5,854 nucleotides of DNA from Clostridia bacterium (GCA_017441965.1 JAFSBF010000139.1:1-5854), one strand, 5' to 3'; positions 1-5,854 are shown, counted from the first letter of the stretch. Translations and numbers: made by a program. Notes: generated from the sequence alone by a model not told the origin.

Positions 1-156
1 ACAATAGCGAAGCATCCCTACGTGGTAATCGCATACATAGCTTATAAGGTCCTGTGTTATTTCACCCTTTTGAAGAATAGGTACGCAAAGCTGTCCTACC
101 TTTTCCTCTAAAGTCATATTGCTTATTATATTTTCGATTTTTGTACTAACAGACAT
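1..156 (-). CDS. Glycoside hydrolase family 3 enzyme, N-terminal fragment (runs off window)
   Basis: The 52 visible codons are open from an ATG at 156-154 to the window edge. Residues 14-23 read MTLEEKVGQL, the characteristic opening motif of GH3 enzymes (beta-glucosidase, beta-xylosidase, beta-N-acetylhexosaminidase), followed by a segment ending VGMLRY that fits the first strand of the GH3 TIM barrel. There is no signal peptide, so a cytoplasmic enzyme is likely. The Shine-Dalgarno candidate AAAAGGA (168-174) lies 11 bases upstream of the ATG, slightly far but the best available. The gene follows the second permease by 65 bases on the same strand, which suggests that it hydrolyses the imported oligosaccharide. 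The catalytic Asp and acid/base residues lie outside the window, so substrate and subfamily cannot be assigned. Family assignment is fairly secure; the exact activity is unknown. Confidence 0.82.
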   Translation of the reverse strand, partial: MSVSTKIENIISNMTLEEKVGQLCVPILQKGEITQDLISYVCDYHVGMLRYC

Positions 157-182
157 ATATGTAACCGTCCTTTTATATTATC

Positions 183-208
183 TGTGCAGCGGCATCTGCC
201 GCTGCACA
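183..208 (-). promoter_or_regulatory. Perfect 12-bp GC-rich inverted repeat between permease and GH3 gene
   Basis: The arm TGTGCAGCGGCA is followed by 2 bases and its exact complement, so the RNA can form a very stable stem of about 10-11 pairs with a small loop. It starts 13 bases past the permease stop codon. On the minus strand the bases after it are GATAATATAAAAGG rather than a U-tract, and the plus-strand side also lacks one. It is therefore a poor canonical intrinsic terminator. More likely it is a partial terminator, or an intercistronic stem that protects the upstream mRNA from 3' exonucleases and lowers GH3 expression relative to the transporter. The structure is certain from sequence; its role is inferred. 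Confidence 0.7.
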
Positions 209-221
209 TTCCGAAATAAAA

Positions 222-1073
222 TTATCCCTTAACCGCACCTGCGGAAAGTCCTTTTATAAAATATTTGTTACCGAATGAATATGCTATAAGCACCGGAATC
301 AGTGCAATTACCGAGCCTGTAAGCATAAGATTCCACGAAGTTGCCGCCTCACCGCTGTTTTTAAGTGCCATAAGACCTACCATAAGAGTACGCTGACTTG
401 GTTGAGTCAGTGTGAATATAGTGGGCATAAGGTACTCGTTCCATGATGCTTTGAAAGAGAGAATGGCTATCGTTGCTATAATAGGCTTTAAAAGCGGTGC
501 AATTATGTATATAAAGGTTTTAAAAAAGCTGCATCCGTCAATTTTAGCTGCTTCATCCATAGCAATCGGAAGTGACTGTACGTATCCTTTAACAAGGAAA
601 ATGTCAACAACCGGCACGCTAAATATATGATAGACAATAAGCGCCCACAATGATTGGGTAAGATTTACCACATTAAGAACCTTGAAAGTTGCATATATTC
701 CCAGCATACCTGTTTTGATAAACAGAAGCGAGCTAAAACATACAAATATAGTTCTTTTGAATGGGAAATTGCCTCTTGCAAAAACGTATCCTGCCATTGA
801 AGATGTAGCAGTTATTACTAAAACATTTATCAAAGTGTAATATATGCTGTTCCACAATAATCTTGGCACGTTAAAATCAGGCGATTTAAGAGCCGTCACA
901 TAGTTTTCAAACGTGGGATTTTTAGGAATTATTGACCCGGGATCAGTCATAAGCTCCATATTGCTTTTAAACGATGCAAGCAGTGTATATAAAAGAGGAA
1001 ATAACACTACAGCAGATATAAGAATCATTACGGCATATATTAAAAGCATCTGTAATCTCTGTGTTTTTTTCAA
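222..1073 (-). CDS. CUT1 carbohydrate ABC transporter permease, MalG/UgpE type
   Basis: This 283-residue protein is one half of the membrane channel of a sugar importer. About six hydrophobic segments are visible (near residues 10-33, 74-98, 108-128, 140-161, 188-206 and 249-268). The ATPase-contacting EAA loop is clear: E174-A-A-K-I-D-G180, then a hydrophobic stretch and P193. The C-terminus (YFIKGLSAGAVKG) is the standard ending of MalG-side CUT1 permeases, and the length is normal. The start is a TTG (1073-1071), chosen because a strong purine-rich site lies just upstream (about 1080-1088) and because the next in-frame Met, residue 9, has no Shine-Dalgarno and would cut into the first cytoplasmic stretch. 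The gene begins 14 bases after the MalF-type permease stop, so the two are co-transcribed and presumably form a heterodimer. Confidence 0.95.
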   Translation of the reverse strand: MKKTQRLQMLLIYAVMILISAVVLFPLLYTLLASFKSNMELMTDPGSIIPKNPTFENYVTALKSPDFNVPRLLWNSIYYTLINVLVITATSSMAGYVFARGNFPFKRTIFVCFSSLLFIKTGMLGIYATFKVLNVVNLTQSLWALIVYHIFSVPVVDIFLVKGYVQSLPIAMDEAAKIDGCSFFKTFIYIIAPLLKPIIATIAILSFKASWNEYLMPTIFTLTQPSQRTLMVGLMALKNSGEAATSWNLMLTGSVIALIPVLIAYSFGNKYFIKGLSAGAVKG

Positions 1074-1079
1074 ATCTGT

Positions 1080-1088
1080 CTTCCCCCT
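1080..1088 (-). promoter_or_regulatory. Ribosome binding site supporting the TTG start of the second permease
   Basis: Minus-strand AAGGGGGAA sits about 6-9 bases before the TTG at 1073-1071 and overlaps the last base of the preceding permease's stop codon. It is the only purine-rich site near this start and is the reason TTG is preferred over the ATG eight codons downstream. Confidence 0.7.
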
Positions 1089-2029
1089 TAATATACAGTT
1101 TTAAGCTTTCCACTCAGCTTGTTATATACAAGTGCAATGGTTGTAAGAATAATTGTAGTCATAAATGACATTGCACATCCATAACCAAGAGCGGGTGTTG
1201 TAGAATCTGTAAATCCTGGAACAAATTGCCTTGTCAGATAGCTCATTACTGTAAGCGTCTGTCCTGAAGGACCGCCGCCTGTAAATGCAAGGATGTAATC
1301 ATTTACCCCAAGAGTACCCACCAATGAAAGAAGTAATATCGTCTGGAATACAGGTGCAATCATAGGAATTGTTATACTGAAAAACTGTCTTGTTTTTGAA
1401 GCACCGTCTATTTCGGCACTTTCATAAAGCTCCTCTGGAACATTGATAAGCGCTGACAGGAAATACATTACGTTTACACCGAATGTATTCCATACTCCTC
1501 CCAGGACAAGCATAAACATTGCCGTCCACTTTGAAGCAAACCAGTCTATTTCAGCTTGAATAATTCCCCATTCAACCAAATATGTATTGACAACACCCCA
1601 ATAGCTGAACATATTTGAAAATATCAGACCGATAATCGCAACGCTGACCACATTAGGCAAATAAAACAAAGCCTGAAACATCTTTGCCCCTTTAAACTGA
1701 CGGTTAAGCAATACTGCAATAAATAATGCAAGGCTCATTTCAATCGGCACCTTTAATATGCCGTACTGCAATGTTGTCAGCCATACCTTCCAGTAAGTGG
1801 TATCTGTAGTGAAAACTGTTTTGAAATTTTCCCAGCCGACAAATATTGCCTGAGAGTCTATTCCGTTATATGAAAACCACGACCAGCGGAAGGTCCACAA
1901 TATCGGATAAACATTAAACACTATAAATCCAATCAGTGGAAGCAGTATCATCAAATAGCACGCTATCGATTCCGACTTATATGCACTTGACATTGATTTG
2001 GACTTACCATTTTTAGATGCAAATTTCAT
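1088..2029 (-). CDS. CUT1 carbohydrate ABC transporter permease, MalF/UgpA/LacF type
   Basis: This 313-residue integral membrane protein is the partner of the MalG-type permease. A hydrophilic N-terminus rich in Lys and Ser (residues 1-20) leads into about six membrane segments (near 23-45, 88-108, 118-140, 168-192, 224-246 and 284-303). The EAA loop reads E203-S-A-E-I-D-G209, with ITIP following at 219-222; Ser in place of the first Ala is a common variant. TGGGPSGQT at 250-258 is the conserved TGGGP segment of MalF-side CUT1 permeases. Length is typical of the short UgpA/LacF branch, which lacks the large periplasmic insertion of enterobacterial MalF. The ATG at 2029-2027 follows the binding-protein stop by 11 bases, with only a modest site (AGAGAGGTAGG, 2040-2050). 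A second Met at residue 13 is possible but has a weaker site. Substrate unknown. Confidence 0.95.
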   Translation of the reverse strand: MKFASKNGKSKSMSSAYKSESIACYLMILLPLIGFIVFNVYPILWTFRWSWFSYNGIDSQAIFVGWENFKTVFTTDTTYWKVWLTTLQYGILKVPIEMSLALFIAVLLNRQFKGAKMFQALFYLPNVVSVAIIGLIFSNMFSYWGVVNTYLVEWGIIQAEIDWFASKWTAMFMLVLGGVWNTFGVNVMYFLSALINVPEELYESAEIDGASKTRQFFSITIPMIAPVFQTILLLSLVGTLGVNDYILAFTGGGPSGQTLTVMSYLTRQFVPGFTDSTTPALGYGCAMSFMTTIILTTIALVYNKLSGKLKTVY

Positions 2030-2040
2030 TTGCGGATAAC

Positions 2041-3420
2041 CTACCTCTCTGCGTTCCAGTTTCCATTGATGAATGTGGTCTTATCCTCATCCGGATGTGT
2101 TTCGTAGTATCTTTCCATTGCCATATTTATTATGGGATTATATTCCTTTACAACTTCTTCTGCCTTTGCCTTGCCTGTCCATATTTCATTAAGGAATCTG
2201 TCCTTGAGAGCTACCTGACCTGTCATATCGGTTTCAGGAAGCTGAGGAGGAATAGCACTAATTTTTACAAGCTCGCAAAATTCCTTCCAGCCCTTTTTAG
2301 GATTTTCAAGCTCTACATCTTCAACAACCGACCAGTCAAACGGCGCACTTACGCCTGCTTTATAAAGCTCTGTTACAAATTCATCACTGTCAAAGAAGAG
2401 GAGAACCTCCATAATTTTTTCAGCAGGAATTTTTTCTGTTGCCGTCGAGCTTACATAGAATGAGTGACCGCATCTTAATCTCTGCTTATAAACCTCATTT
2501 TTGTCAATCACGGGAACAGGTGCAACACCCCACTCAATTTTTGCAGGGAACTGATCATTATAAACACCTACATCATAGCTGTAAGCAAACTTCATACCAA
2601 TATTTCCGTTTGAAAAATATGCTCTCGCCTGGTCGTTATCCATACCGTCTGCACCCGGGAAAATACTTCCGTCATTTTTCATATCAACATAGCACTGCAT
2701 AATAGGCGCAAGCTTTGTATAGTCAAACTCACCTGTTACAGGATCAAATCCCGTATTTCCTGCTGATGCCATCAGACTATCGGTAATGTCATTTGCAAAG
2801 AGTCCGCTCCACTTAAGCGGAATAACTATACCATATTGCTTTTTCTTTGCATTTGTAAGCTTTTTTGCATATTCGCGAAGCTCTTCAAAGGTTTCGGGGG
2901 GAGTAGGATTTCCGTTTTCATCAACAATTCCTGCATCTATAAACATCTGCTTATTGTAAACAAGCGCCTGTGTTGTTGCACTGGTAGGAATTGAATAGGT
3001 CTTTCCCTTATAGCTGTTTACCTTTTCAACAATACTATCCTTATATTTCTCAATAAGCTTATCTCCTCCGGGAATGTCCTCAAGCGCCATAATAGCACCT
3101 TTTTCGGCAAGGCTTGCAACAGCGCCGGAGGAAAACATCTCGGGAAGGGTGCCGTTCTGCAGAGCAAGCTCGACATTCTGGCTCATTGTGTCTCCCTCTT
3201 TAACGAGGTAATTTATTTTTATACCCTTTTCCTTGCCTGTTGTTTCATTAAACCTACCTATAAGCTTTTCATAAACGGTTTTGCTGTGTGCGTTCTGACT
3301 CCAGATTGTAATTTCAGAGACATCTCCGGTAGATGTTTTTTCTGCTGTACAACCTGAAAATGCTGATACTGCAAGTGCAGTGCAGCATACAATGGCAGCA
3401 ATTCTTTTAAATTTAAACAT
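2041..3420 (-). CDS. Extracellular sugar-binding lipoprotein (solute-binding protein family 1) of the CUT1 importer
   Basis: This 459-residue protein would capture the substrate outside the cell and deliver it to the two permeases. Residues 1-24 form a lipoprotein signal peptide: KFKR, a hydrophobic core, then FSGC with C24 as the lipidated residue. The lipobox has Phe at -3, somewhat unusual, but Ser and Gly at -2 and -1 fit. The mature domain opens with ITIWSQ (37-42) and an amphipathic helix, the family 1 pattern, followed by YNKQMFIDAGI (155-165) and PETFEELREYAKKL (175-188), the hallmark hinge-region segments of sugar-binding family 1 proteins. Aromatic residues that could stack on sugar rings are frequent, but specificity cannot be read. 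The start ATG has the best Shine-Dalgarno in the operon, fitting the excess of binding protein over permease seen in such systems. It lies 21 bases after the response regulator stop. Confidence 0.95.
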   Translation of the reverse strand: MFKFKRIAAIVCCTALAVSAFSGCTAEKTSTGDVSEITIWSQNAHSKTVYEKLIGRFNETTGKEKGIKINYLVKEGDTMSQNVELALQNGTLPEMFSSGAVASLAEKGAIMALEDIPGGDKLIEKYKDSIVEKVNSYKGKTYSIPTSATTQALVYNKQMFIDAGIVDENGNPTPPETFEELREYAKKLTNAKKKQYGIVIPLKWSGLFANDITDSLMASAGNTGFDPVTGEFDYTKLAPIMQCYVDMKNDGSIFPGADGMDNDQARAYFSNGNIGMKFAYSYDVGVYNDQFPAKIEWGVAPVPVIDKNEVYKQRLRCGHSFYVSSTATEKIPAEKIMEVLLFFDSDEFVTELYKAGVSAPFDWSVVEDVELENPKKGWKEFCELVKISAIPPQLPETDMTGQVALKDRFLNEIWTGKAKAEEVVKEYNPIINMAMERYYETHPDEDKTTFINGNWNAER

Positions 3421-3428
3421 AATTTTTT

Positions 3429-3435
3429 CTCCTTT
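3429..3435 (-). promoter_or_regulatory. Strong ribosome binding site of the binding-protein gene
   Basis: Minus-strand AAAGGAG is followed by 8 bases and the ATG at 3420-3418. It is near-consensus, and better than the sites of the response regulator and the two permeases. Confidence 0.8.
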
Positions 3436-3441
3436 ACAAAA

Positions 3442-4116
3442 TTATTTAAGCATTTCAAAAATTCCCATATCCTCAAGGTTTTGTATCAATTCACTCATTT
3501 GTGTATGCTCACATTTTTTTAATATGCGAGATGCTTTTTTTCTTATTGTATTCGGTTCAACAAATTTTTCCTCTGCCAGTTGATTATAGGTTTTTCCACT
3601 TCGTATACTTTTCAAAAGCTCCACCTCACTTGAGGTTAGCTTGTATATATTCGTAAACATATACATTATTGAGTTTTGCCTGCTCATTACTCTTTTGGTT
3701 TGTTGTGCCAGCTTTTGTGCAATATCCACACGGATTTTTCCCCTGTCGTTATAAACATCACGCATTGTATCAAGCAAATCATCCATTGAAAGACTTTTTA
3801 CAAAATAATCATCGGCACCGTTTGCAAATGCAGAAAGAATGTATTCCTCATCATCATAGCCGGTAAGCATAATGACTTTTGTTTCAGGAAAAGATTTCTT
3901 TATTTCTGCAAGCGCCTTAATTCCCGCTGTTTTTGTTTCCATCTGAATATCCAGCAGCAGCAAGTCCGGTGACAATCTCTTCACTGCATCAATGCAGCTG
4001 CCTGCACAGGATACCGCTCCGATACATTCGAAATCATCTTCAAATTCCATTCGTTCCTTGTAAGCTTCACAAATTTCGGGAAGGTCGTCGCATATAAGAA
4101 CTCTTATCTTTTTCAT
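3442..4116 (-). CDS. Response regulator: receiver domain plus LuxR/NarL-type DNA-binding domain
   Basis: This 224-residue protein is the output partner of the adjacent kinase. The receiver (about residues 3-122) has the acidic pair D10-D11, phosphoacceptor D56 in LLLLDIQM, T85 in MLTGY and K107 in YFVKS, so it should be phosphorylatable. A linker (about 123-155) leads into a LuxR/GerE-type helix-turn-helix (about 158-215): YKLTSSEVELLKSI, then YNQLAEEKFVEPNTIRKKASRILKK. The recognition-helix region carries Lys (K194) where many family members have His or Tyr. The ATG overlaps the kinase stop in an ATGA (4113-4116), indicating translational coupling; AAAAAAGGG about 9 bases upstream is a usable Shine-Dalgarno. 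It likely controls this transporter operon and perhaps neighbouring glycan genes, but its binding site is not proven. This is not the AraC-type (YesN) regulator often seen beside such importers. Confidence 0.93.
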   Translation of the reverse strand: MKKIRVLICDDLPEICEAYKERMEFEDDFECIGAVSCAGSCIDAVKRLSPDLLLLDIQMETKTAGIKALAEIKKSFPETKVIMLTGYDDEEYILSAFANGADDYFVKSLSMDDLLDTMRDVYNDRGKIRVDIAQKLAQQTKRVMSRQNSIMYMFTNIYKLTSSEVELLKSIRSGKTYNQLAEEKFVEPNTIRKKASRILKKCEHTQMSELIQNLEDMGIFEMLK

Positions 4117-5606
4117 AAGCTCACACCCTTTTTTCTTCCGCTGTATTTTTGCAGAACTATTTTAAACACGGTGTATTTTTTATATTCGCTTTTCACAATA
4201 ATATCTCCGTGATGCTGTTTAATAACCTTTTGCACATAGCTTAGCCCTATTCCTCCGCTTTTCGCCCTTGATTTGGAAGAATAAAACGGCATAAATATCT
4301 TTTTCAGATTTTTGCGCTTGATACCGCAGCCGTTATCTGAAATAACAATCATACATAAATCATTCTCATCCACAATGCTCACTTCAATTTGCGGATTTTC
4401 GGTTTCTGCTACTGCTTCGACTGCGTTTTTTAGCAGATTGACAAACATCTCTACCATATGCAGCTTGTTGCACAAAACATTAATCCGTGTTTCTGAGAAA
4501 CTTTTTACTATGTTTACACCGGAGGGTACATTAATCTTTTCATATGCTTCGTTTATACATTCAACAATATTTGCCACAGTATAAGCTCCGCTGCTGTTTT
4601 TAAACAGCTCCAGCGTTCTGTTAAGCATATCCATGTAGCTCTCTACAATGTTAAGTCCTTTATCCGCATGATAGAGGACTTTTTCTTTATTGTCATATTT
4701 ACCGCTCAGCTTGACAAGCTCTAACTGCTGACCTACTGCAAAAAATGCATTTTTGTACATGTGAAGCGTCATAAATGTATTTTCGCTTATAAGCTTTGCA
4801 TTATGGAGCATTTCACGTTTTTTTACTCTGTTAAAAGAATAAAGAGGGTTATAATACACAATAAACAGAAGAACTATAACCATCATTATCAGAATAATCC
4901 AGCTGCTGTTAGTGTAGTTAGTGTGTCCGGTATATGCTTTAGGGATTTTTGACGCATCCACATTCCCCATCCAGATACTGCTGAATGCACCCTTAATAAA
5001 ATTGATGTAAACAAATATGTCGGTTAATGCTATGCAGAAAGCAAACATCGCAGAAATCTTTTTCTTTGTTGGAATACGTGTCCGTCTGAAATATATGTAT
5101 AGCGAATAAAACGGGCACAGCATATAAAACAAAAGCATATGCGTATTTACACTATTGCATACTTTTATCAGATTTTTTATCACAGGAGCATATTTACCGC
5201 CGATTGTATTTTCGACGATAAATATGTTCCTTGAAACAGACGGTGCATTCCATATAAGAAAACAAATAATAGGAATTACAAGCAAAAGCTCACTGCGGTA
5301 CTTGCCCGGTGTGAGGAAATGAATAAAAATCACGGAGCAAAACATAAATGCCGCAATACAGAAATTGTACACAAGTGCTACGTCCGTAACATTTATCCGT
5401 ATCCTCTGCATCATAAGATAAAGATTGTAGTCAATGCTTGTTGTAAAGCTGTAGACCTCTACCTTTGACATATACAGAACGGCAGTAATAATCATTGCCG
5501 CAATACAGAAGAAATACATCGGAATAGTATATATAATTTTATTTCCTCTGTTAAAAGCAACGTATAGCCCCATAAATACTATAATAAGAATTGCTGTAAA
5601 AAACAT
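4113..5606 (-). CDS. Seven-transmembrane sensor histidine kinase
   Basis: As annotated here the protein has 497 residues. The start is the ATG at 5606-5604, which has a near-perfect Shine-Dalgarno (5613-5618). An in-frame TTG 22 codons upstream is rejected because it is the promoter -35. Hydrophobic segments fall near 1-18, 25-47, 74-97, 105-121, 153-173, 185-206 and 235-253. Basic residues in the short loops at 19-24, 98-105 and 174-184 place the N-terminus outside and the kinase inside. Three loops of roughly 25-30 residues (48-72, 122-150, 207-234) would face outward. There is no HAMP, PAS or Cache domain. The cytoplasmic part shows an H-box H282-M-Y-K-N286, N-box around N394 (NLLKNAVEA), G1 D424-N-G-C-G428, F-box IFMPFYSS (437-444) and G2 GGIGLSYV (451-458), so all catalytic elements are present. 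It should phosphorylate the overlapping response regulator. The ligand is unknown. Confidence 0.93.
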   Translation of the reverse strand: MFFTAILIIVFMGLYVAFNRGNKIIYTIPMYFFCIAAMIITAVLYMSKVEVYSFTTSIDYNLYLMMQRIRINVTDVALVYNFCIAAFMFCSVIFIHFLTPGKYRSELLLVIPIICFLIWNAPSVSRNIFIVENTIGGKYAPVIKNLIKVCNSVNTHMLLFYMLCPFYSLYIYFRRTRIPTKKKISAMFAFCIALTDIFVYINFIKGAFSSIWMGNVDASKIPKAYTGHTNYTNSSWIILIMMVIVLLFIVYYNPLYSFNRVKKREMLHNAKLISENTFMTLHMYKNAFFAVGQQLELVKLSGKYDNKEKVLYHADKGLNIVESYMDMLNRTLELFKNSSGAYTVANIVECINEAYEKINVPSGVNIVKSFSETRINVLCNKLHMVEMFVNLLKNAVEAVAETENPQIEVSIVDENDLCMIVISDNGCGIKRKNLKKIFMPFYSSKSRAKSGGIGLSYVQKVIKQHHGDIIVKSEYKKYTVFKIVLQKYSGRKKGVSL

Positions 5607-5612
5607 TACCGC

Positions 5613-5618
5613 ACCTCC
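5613..5618 (-). promoter_or_regulatory. Ribosome binding site fixing the start of the histidine kinase
   Basis: Minus-strand GGAGGT lies 6 bases before the ATG at 5606-5604. It begins directly after the 38-bp palindrome and decides the kinase start in favour of this ATG over upstream in-frame TTG and ATG codons. Confidence 0.85.
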
Positions 5619-5656
5619 AAAAGATATATTGTAATATATATTACAATATATCTTTT
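5619..5656. promoter_or_regulatory. Perfect 38-bp palindrome overlapping the operon promoter, probable operator
   Basis: All 19 base pairs of the dyad match around a centre between 5637 and 5638, with no interruption. The core reads TTGTAATATATATTACAA and the arms end in AAAAGATATA and its complement. It contains the proposed -10 hexamer and the expected transcription start, the classic position for a repressor or an autoregulating factor. Because the transcript would start near the centre of the dyad, RNA from this promoter would carry only half of it and could not fold into the full hairpin. That favours a DNA-level operator. Read-through RNA from the upstream esterase gene could form the hairpin next to the ribosome binding site. 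The stem is almost all A-T (only two G-C pairs per hairpin), so it is a weak terminator at best. The binding protein is not identified. Confidence 0.75.
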
Positions 5657-5672
5657 TCATCTGTTGTGTCAA
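5645..5672 (-). promoter_or_regulatory. Sigma-A-type promoter of the two-component/ABC transporter operon
   Basis: The minus strand carries a perfect -35 TTGACA (5672-5667), a 16-base spacer and a -10 TATATT (5650-5645, five of six consensus bases). Transcription would start near 5637-5640, giving a leader of about 30 bases before the kinase ATG. The promoter lies wholly between the esterase stop codon and the kinase Shine-Dalgarno. No comparable promoter is seen in the short gaps between the downstream genes, so it probably drives the kinase, regulator, binding protein and permeases together. Confidence 0.72.
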
Positions 5673-5695
5673 TCATAAAACGCTATTTACCAGTA

Positions 5696-5854
5696 TTATC
5701 CTGCAGTATATGCATCAGGCTCTACGTATACTTTATCATTTTTATAATATCGGAGCGTGCTGTCAGTGTTTTGCAGAAGCTCTGCAATCCAGCTTGCAAC
5801 TCTTTCTGCACCCCACTGGGAAAGATGTGTTTTATCCTTACCGTTTACAACATC
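5696..5854 (-). CDS. C-terminal fragment of a probable SGNH/GDSL-type carbohydrate esterase
   Basis: The last 52 codons are open from the window edge to a TAA at 5698-5696. The fragment contains GKDKTHLSQWGAERVASWIAE (in part, residues 5-25), which matches the block V pattern of SGNH hydrolases: the catalytic Asp and His as D7-K-T-H10, followed by L-S-x-x-G-A and an amphipathic helix. This form is typical of rhamnogalacturonan acetylesterase-like enzymes (CE12-type) and of related acetyl-xylan or other glycan deacetylases. About 25 residues follow the helix and end in PDAYTAG. The nucleophile Ser and the N-terminus are outside the window, so secretion and exact substrate are unknown. It lies 89 bases upstream of the kinase on the same strand, with no clear terminator between, so some read-through into the operon is possible. 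Confidence 0.72.
   Translation of the reverse strand, partial: DVVNGKDKTHLSQWGAERVASWIAELLQNTDSTLRYYKNDKVYVEPDAYTAG

Noticed and set aside
2017..2463. 148-codon plus-strand open frame antisense to the binding-protein gene
   Set aside because: It is entirely opposite a well-supported coding sequence, has a Cys/Phe/Tyr-rich composition typical of a reverse-strand shadow, and no recognisable domain.
3305..3312. ATTGTAAT half-site inside the binding-protein gene, matching one arm of the operator core
   Set aside because: It is a single half-site in coding AT-rich DNA with no partner arm nearby; it is expected by chance.
3421..3520. Possible separate promoter for the binding-protein gene at the end of the response regulator (TTGATA on the minus strand)
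   Set aside because: No acceptable -10 lies 16-18 bases downstream, and the gap to the next gene is only 21 bases, so co-transcription is simpler.
4312..4584. Plus-strand open frames opposite the kinase, regulator and permease genes
   Set aside because: All are short, lie opposite conserved minus-strand domains, and show no family motif. They are shadows of the real genes.
5619..5656. The 38-bp palindrome as an intrinsic terminator of the esterase gene
   Set aside because: The stem is almost purely A-T with only two G-C pairs, the U-run is just four bases and is itself part of the stem, and a ribosome binding site follows at once. The overlap with a strong promoter makes an operator the better explanation.
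5607..5695. Riboswitch or structured leader in the gap before the kinase
   Set aside because: The leader predicted from the promoter is only about 30 bases and holds no known riboswitch or T-box motif.
1..5854. CRISPR arrays, insertion sequences, tRNA or rRNA genes
   Set aside because: I saw no spaced direct repeats, transposase-like coding, terminal inverted repeats or tRNA-like cloverleaf sequences on reading both strands.

Overview
The window is a compact, AT-rich stretch of bacterial DNA in which every supportable gene lies on the minus strand, so biological order runs from high to low coordinates. The gene content (CUT1-type sugar ABC importer without its own ATPase, lipoprotein solute-binding protein, purine-rich Shine-Dalgarno sequences, low GC by eye) suggests a Firmicute. 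A plant-fibre- or mucosa-associated Clostridia species (Ruminococcaceae/Lachnospiraceae-like) is the best guess. That assignment is inference; there is no rRNA or other phylogenetic marker here.

Layout in transcription order: (1) 5854-5696, the last 52 residues of a probable SGNH/GDSL carbohydrate esterase with the C-terminal D-x-x-H catalytic block; (2) 5695-5607, an 89-base spacer holding a strong sigma-A-type promoter (TTGACA, 16-base spacer, TATATT), a perfect 38-bp palindrome covering the -10 and the predicted transcription start, and the Shine-Dalgarno of the next gene; (3) 5606-4113, a seven-transmembrane sensor histidine kinase; (4) 4116-3442, a response regulator with a receiver and a LuxR/NarL-type HTH, overlapping the kinase by 4 bases; (5) 3420-2041, a sugar-binding lipoprotein; (6) 2029-1088, a MalF/UgpA-type permease; (7) 1073-222, a MalG/UgpE-type permease with a TTG start; (8) 221-157, a spacer with a perfect 12-bp GC-rich inverted repeat; (9) 156-1, the first 52 residues of a glycoside hydrolase family 3 enzyme, running off the window.

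The genes from kinase to second permease are separated by -4, 21, 11 and 14 bases and very probably form one operon, perhaps continuing into the GH3 gene. The picture is a small Gram-positive polysaccharide/oligosaccharide utilisation locus: an esterase removes acyl groups from a glycan, the lipoprotein captures released oligosaccharide, the two permeases import it using an ATPase encoded elsewhere, and the GH3 enzyme splits it. The two-component pair presumably senses the substrate or the state of the importer. The substrate cannot be read from the sequence.

The most notable points are the 38-bp palindrome placed as an operator on the operon promoter, and the sensory pair: a 7TM kinase with no HAMP or large extracellular domain, with a LuxR-type regulator, rather than the YesM/YesN (AraC-type) pair usual beside CUT1 importers. 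Nothing in the window amounts to a clearly new class of system.
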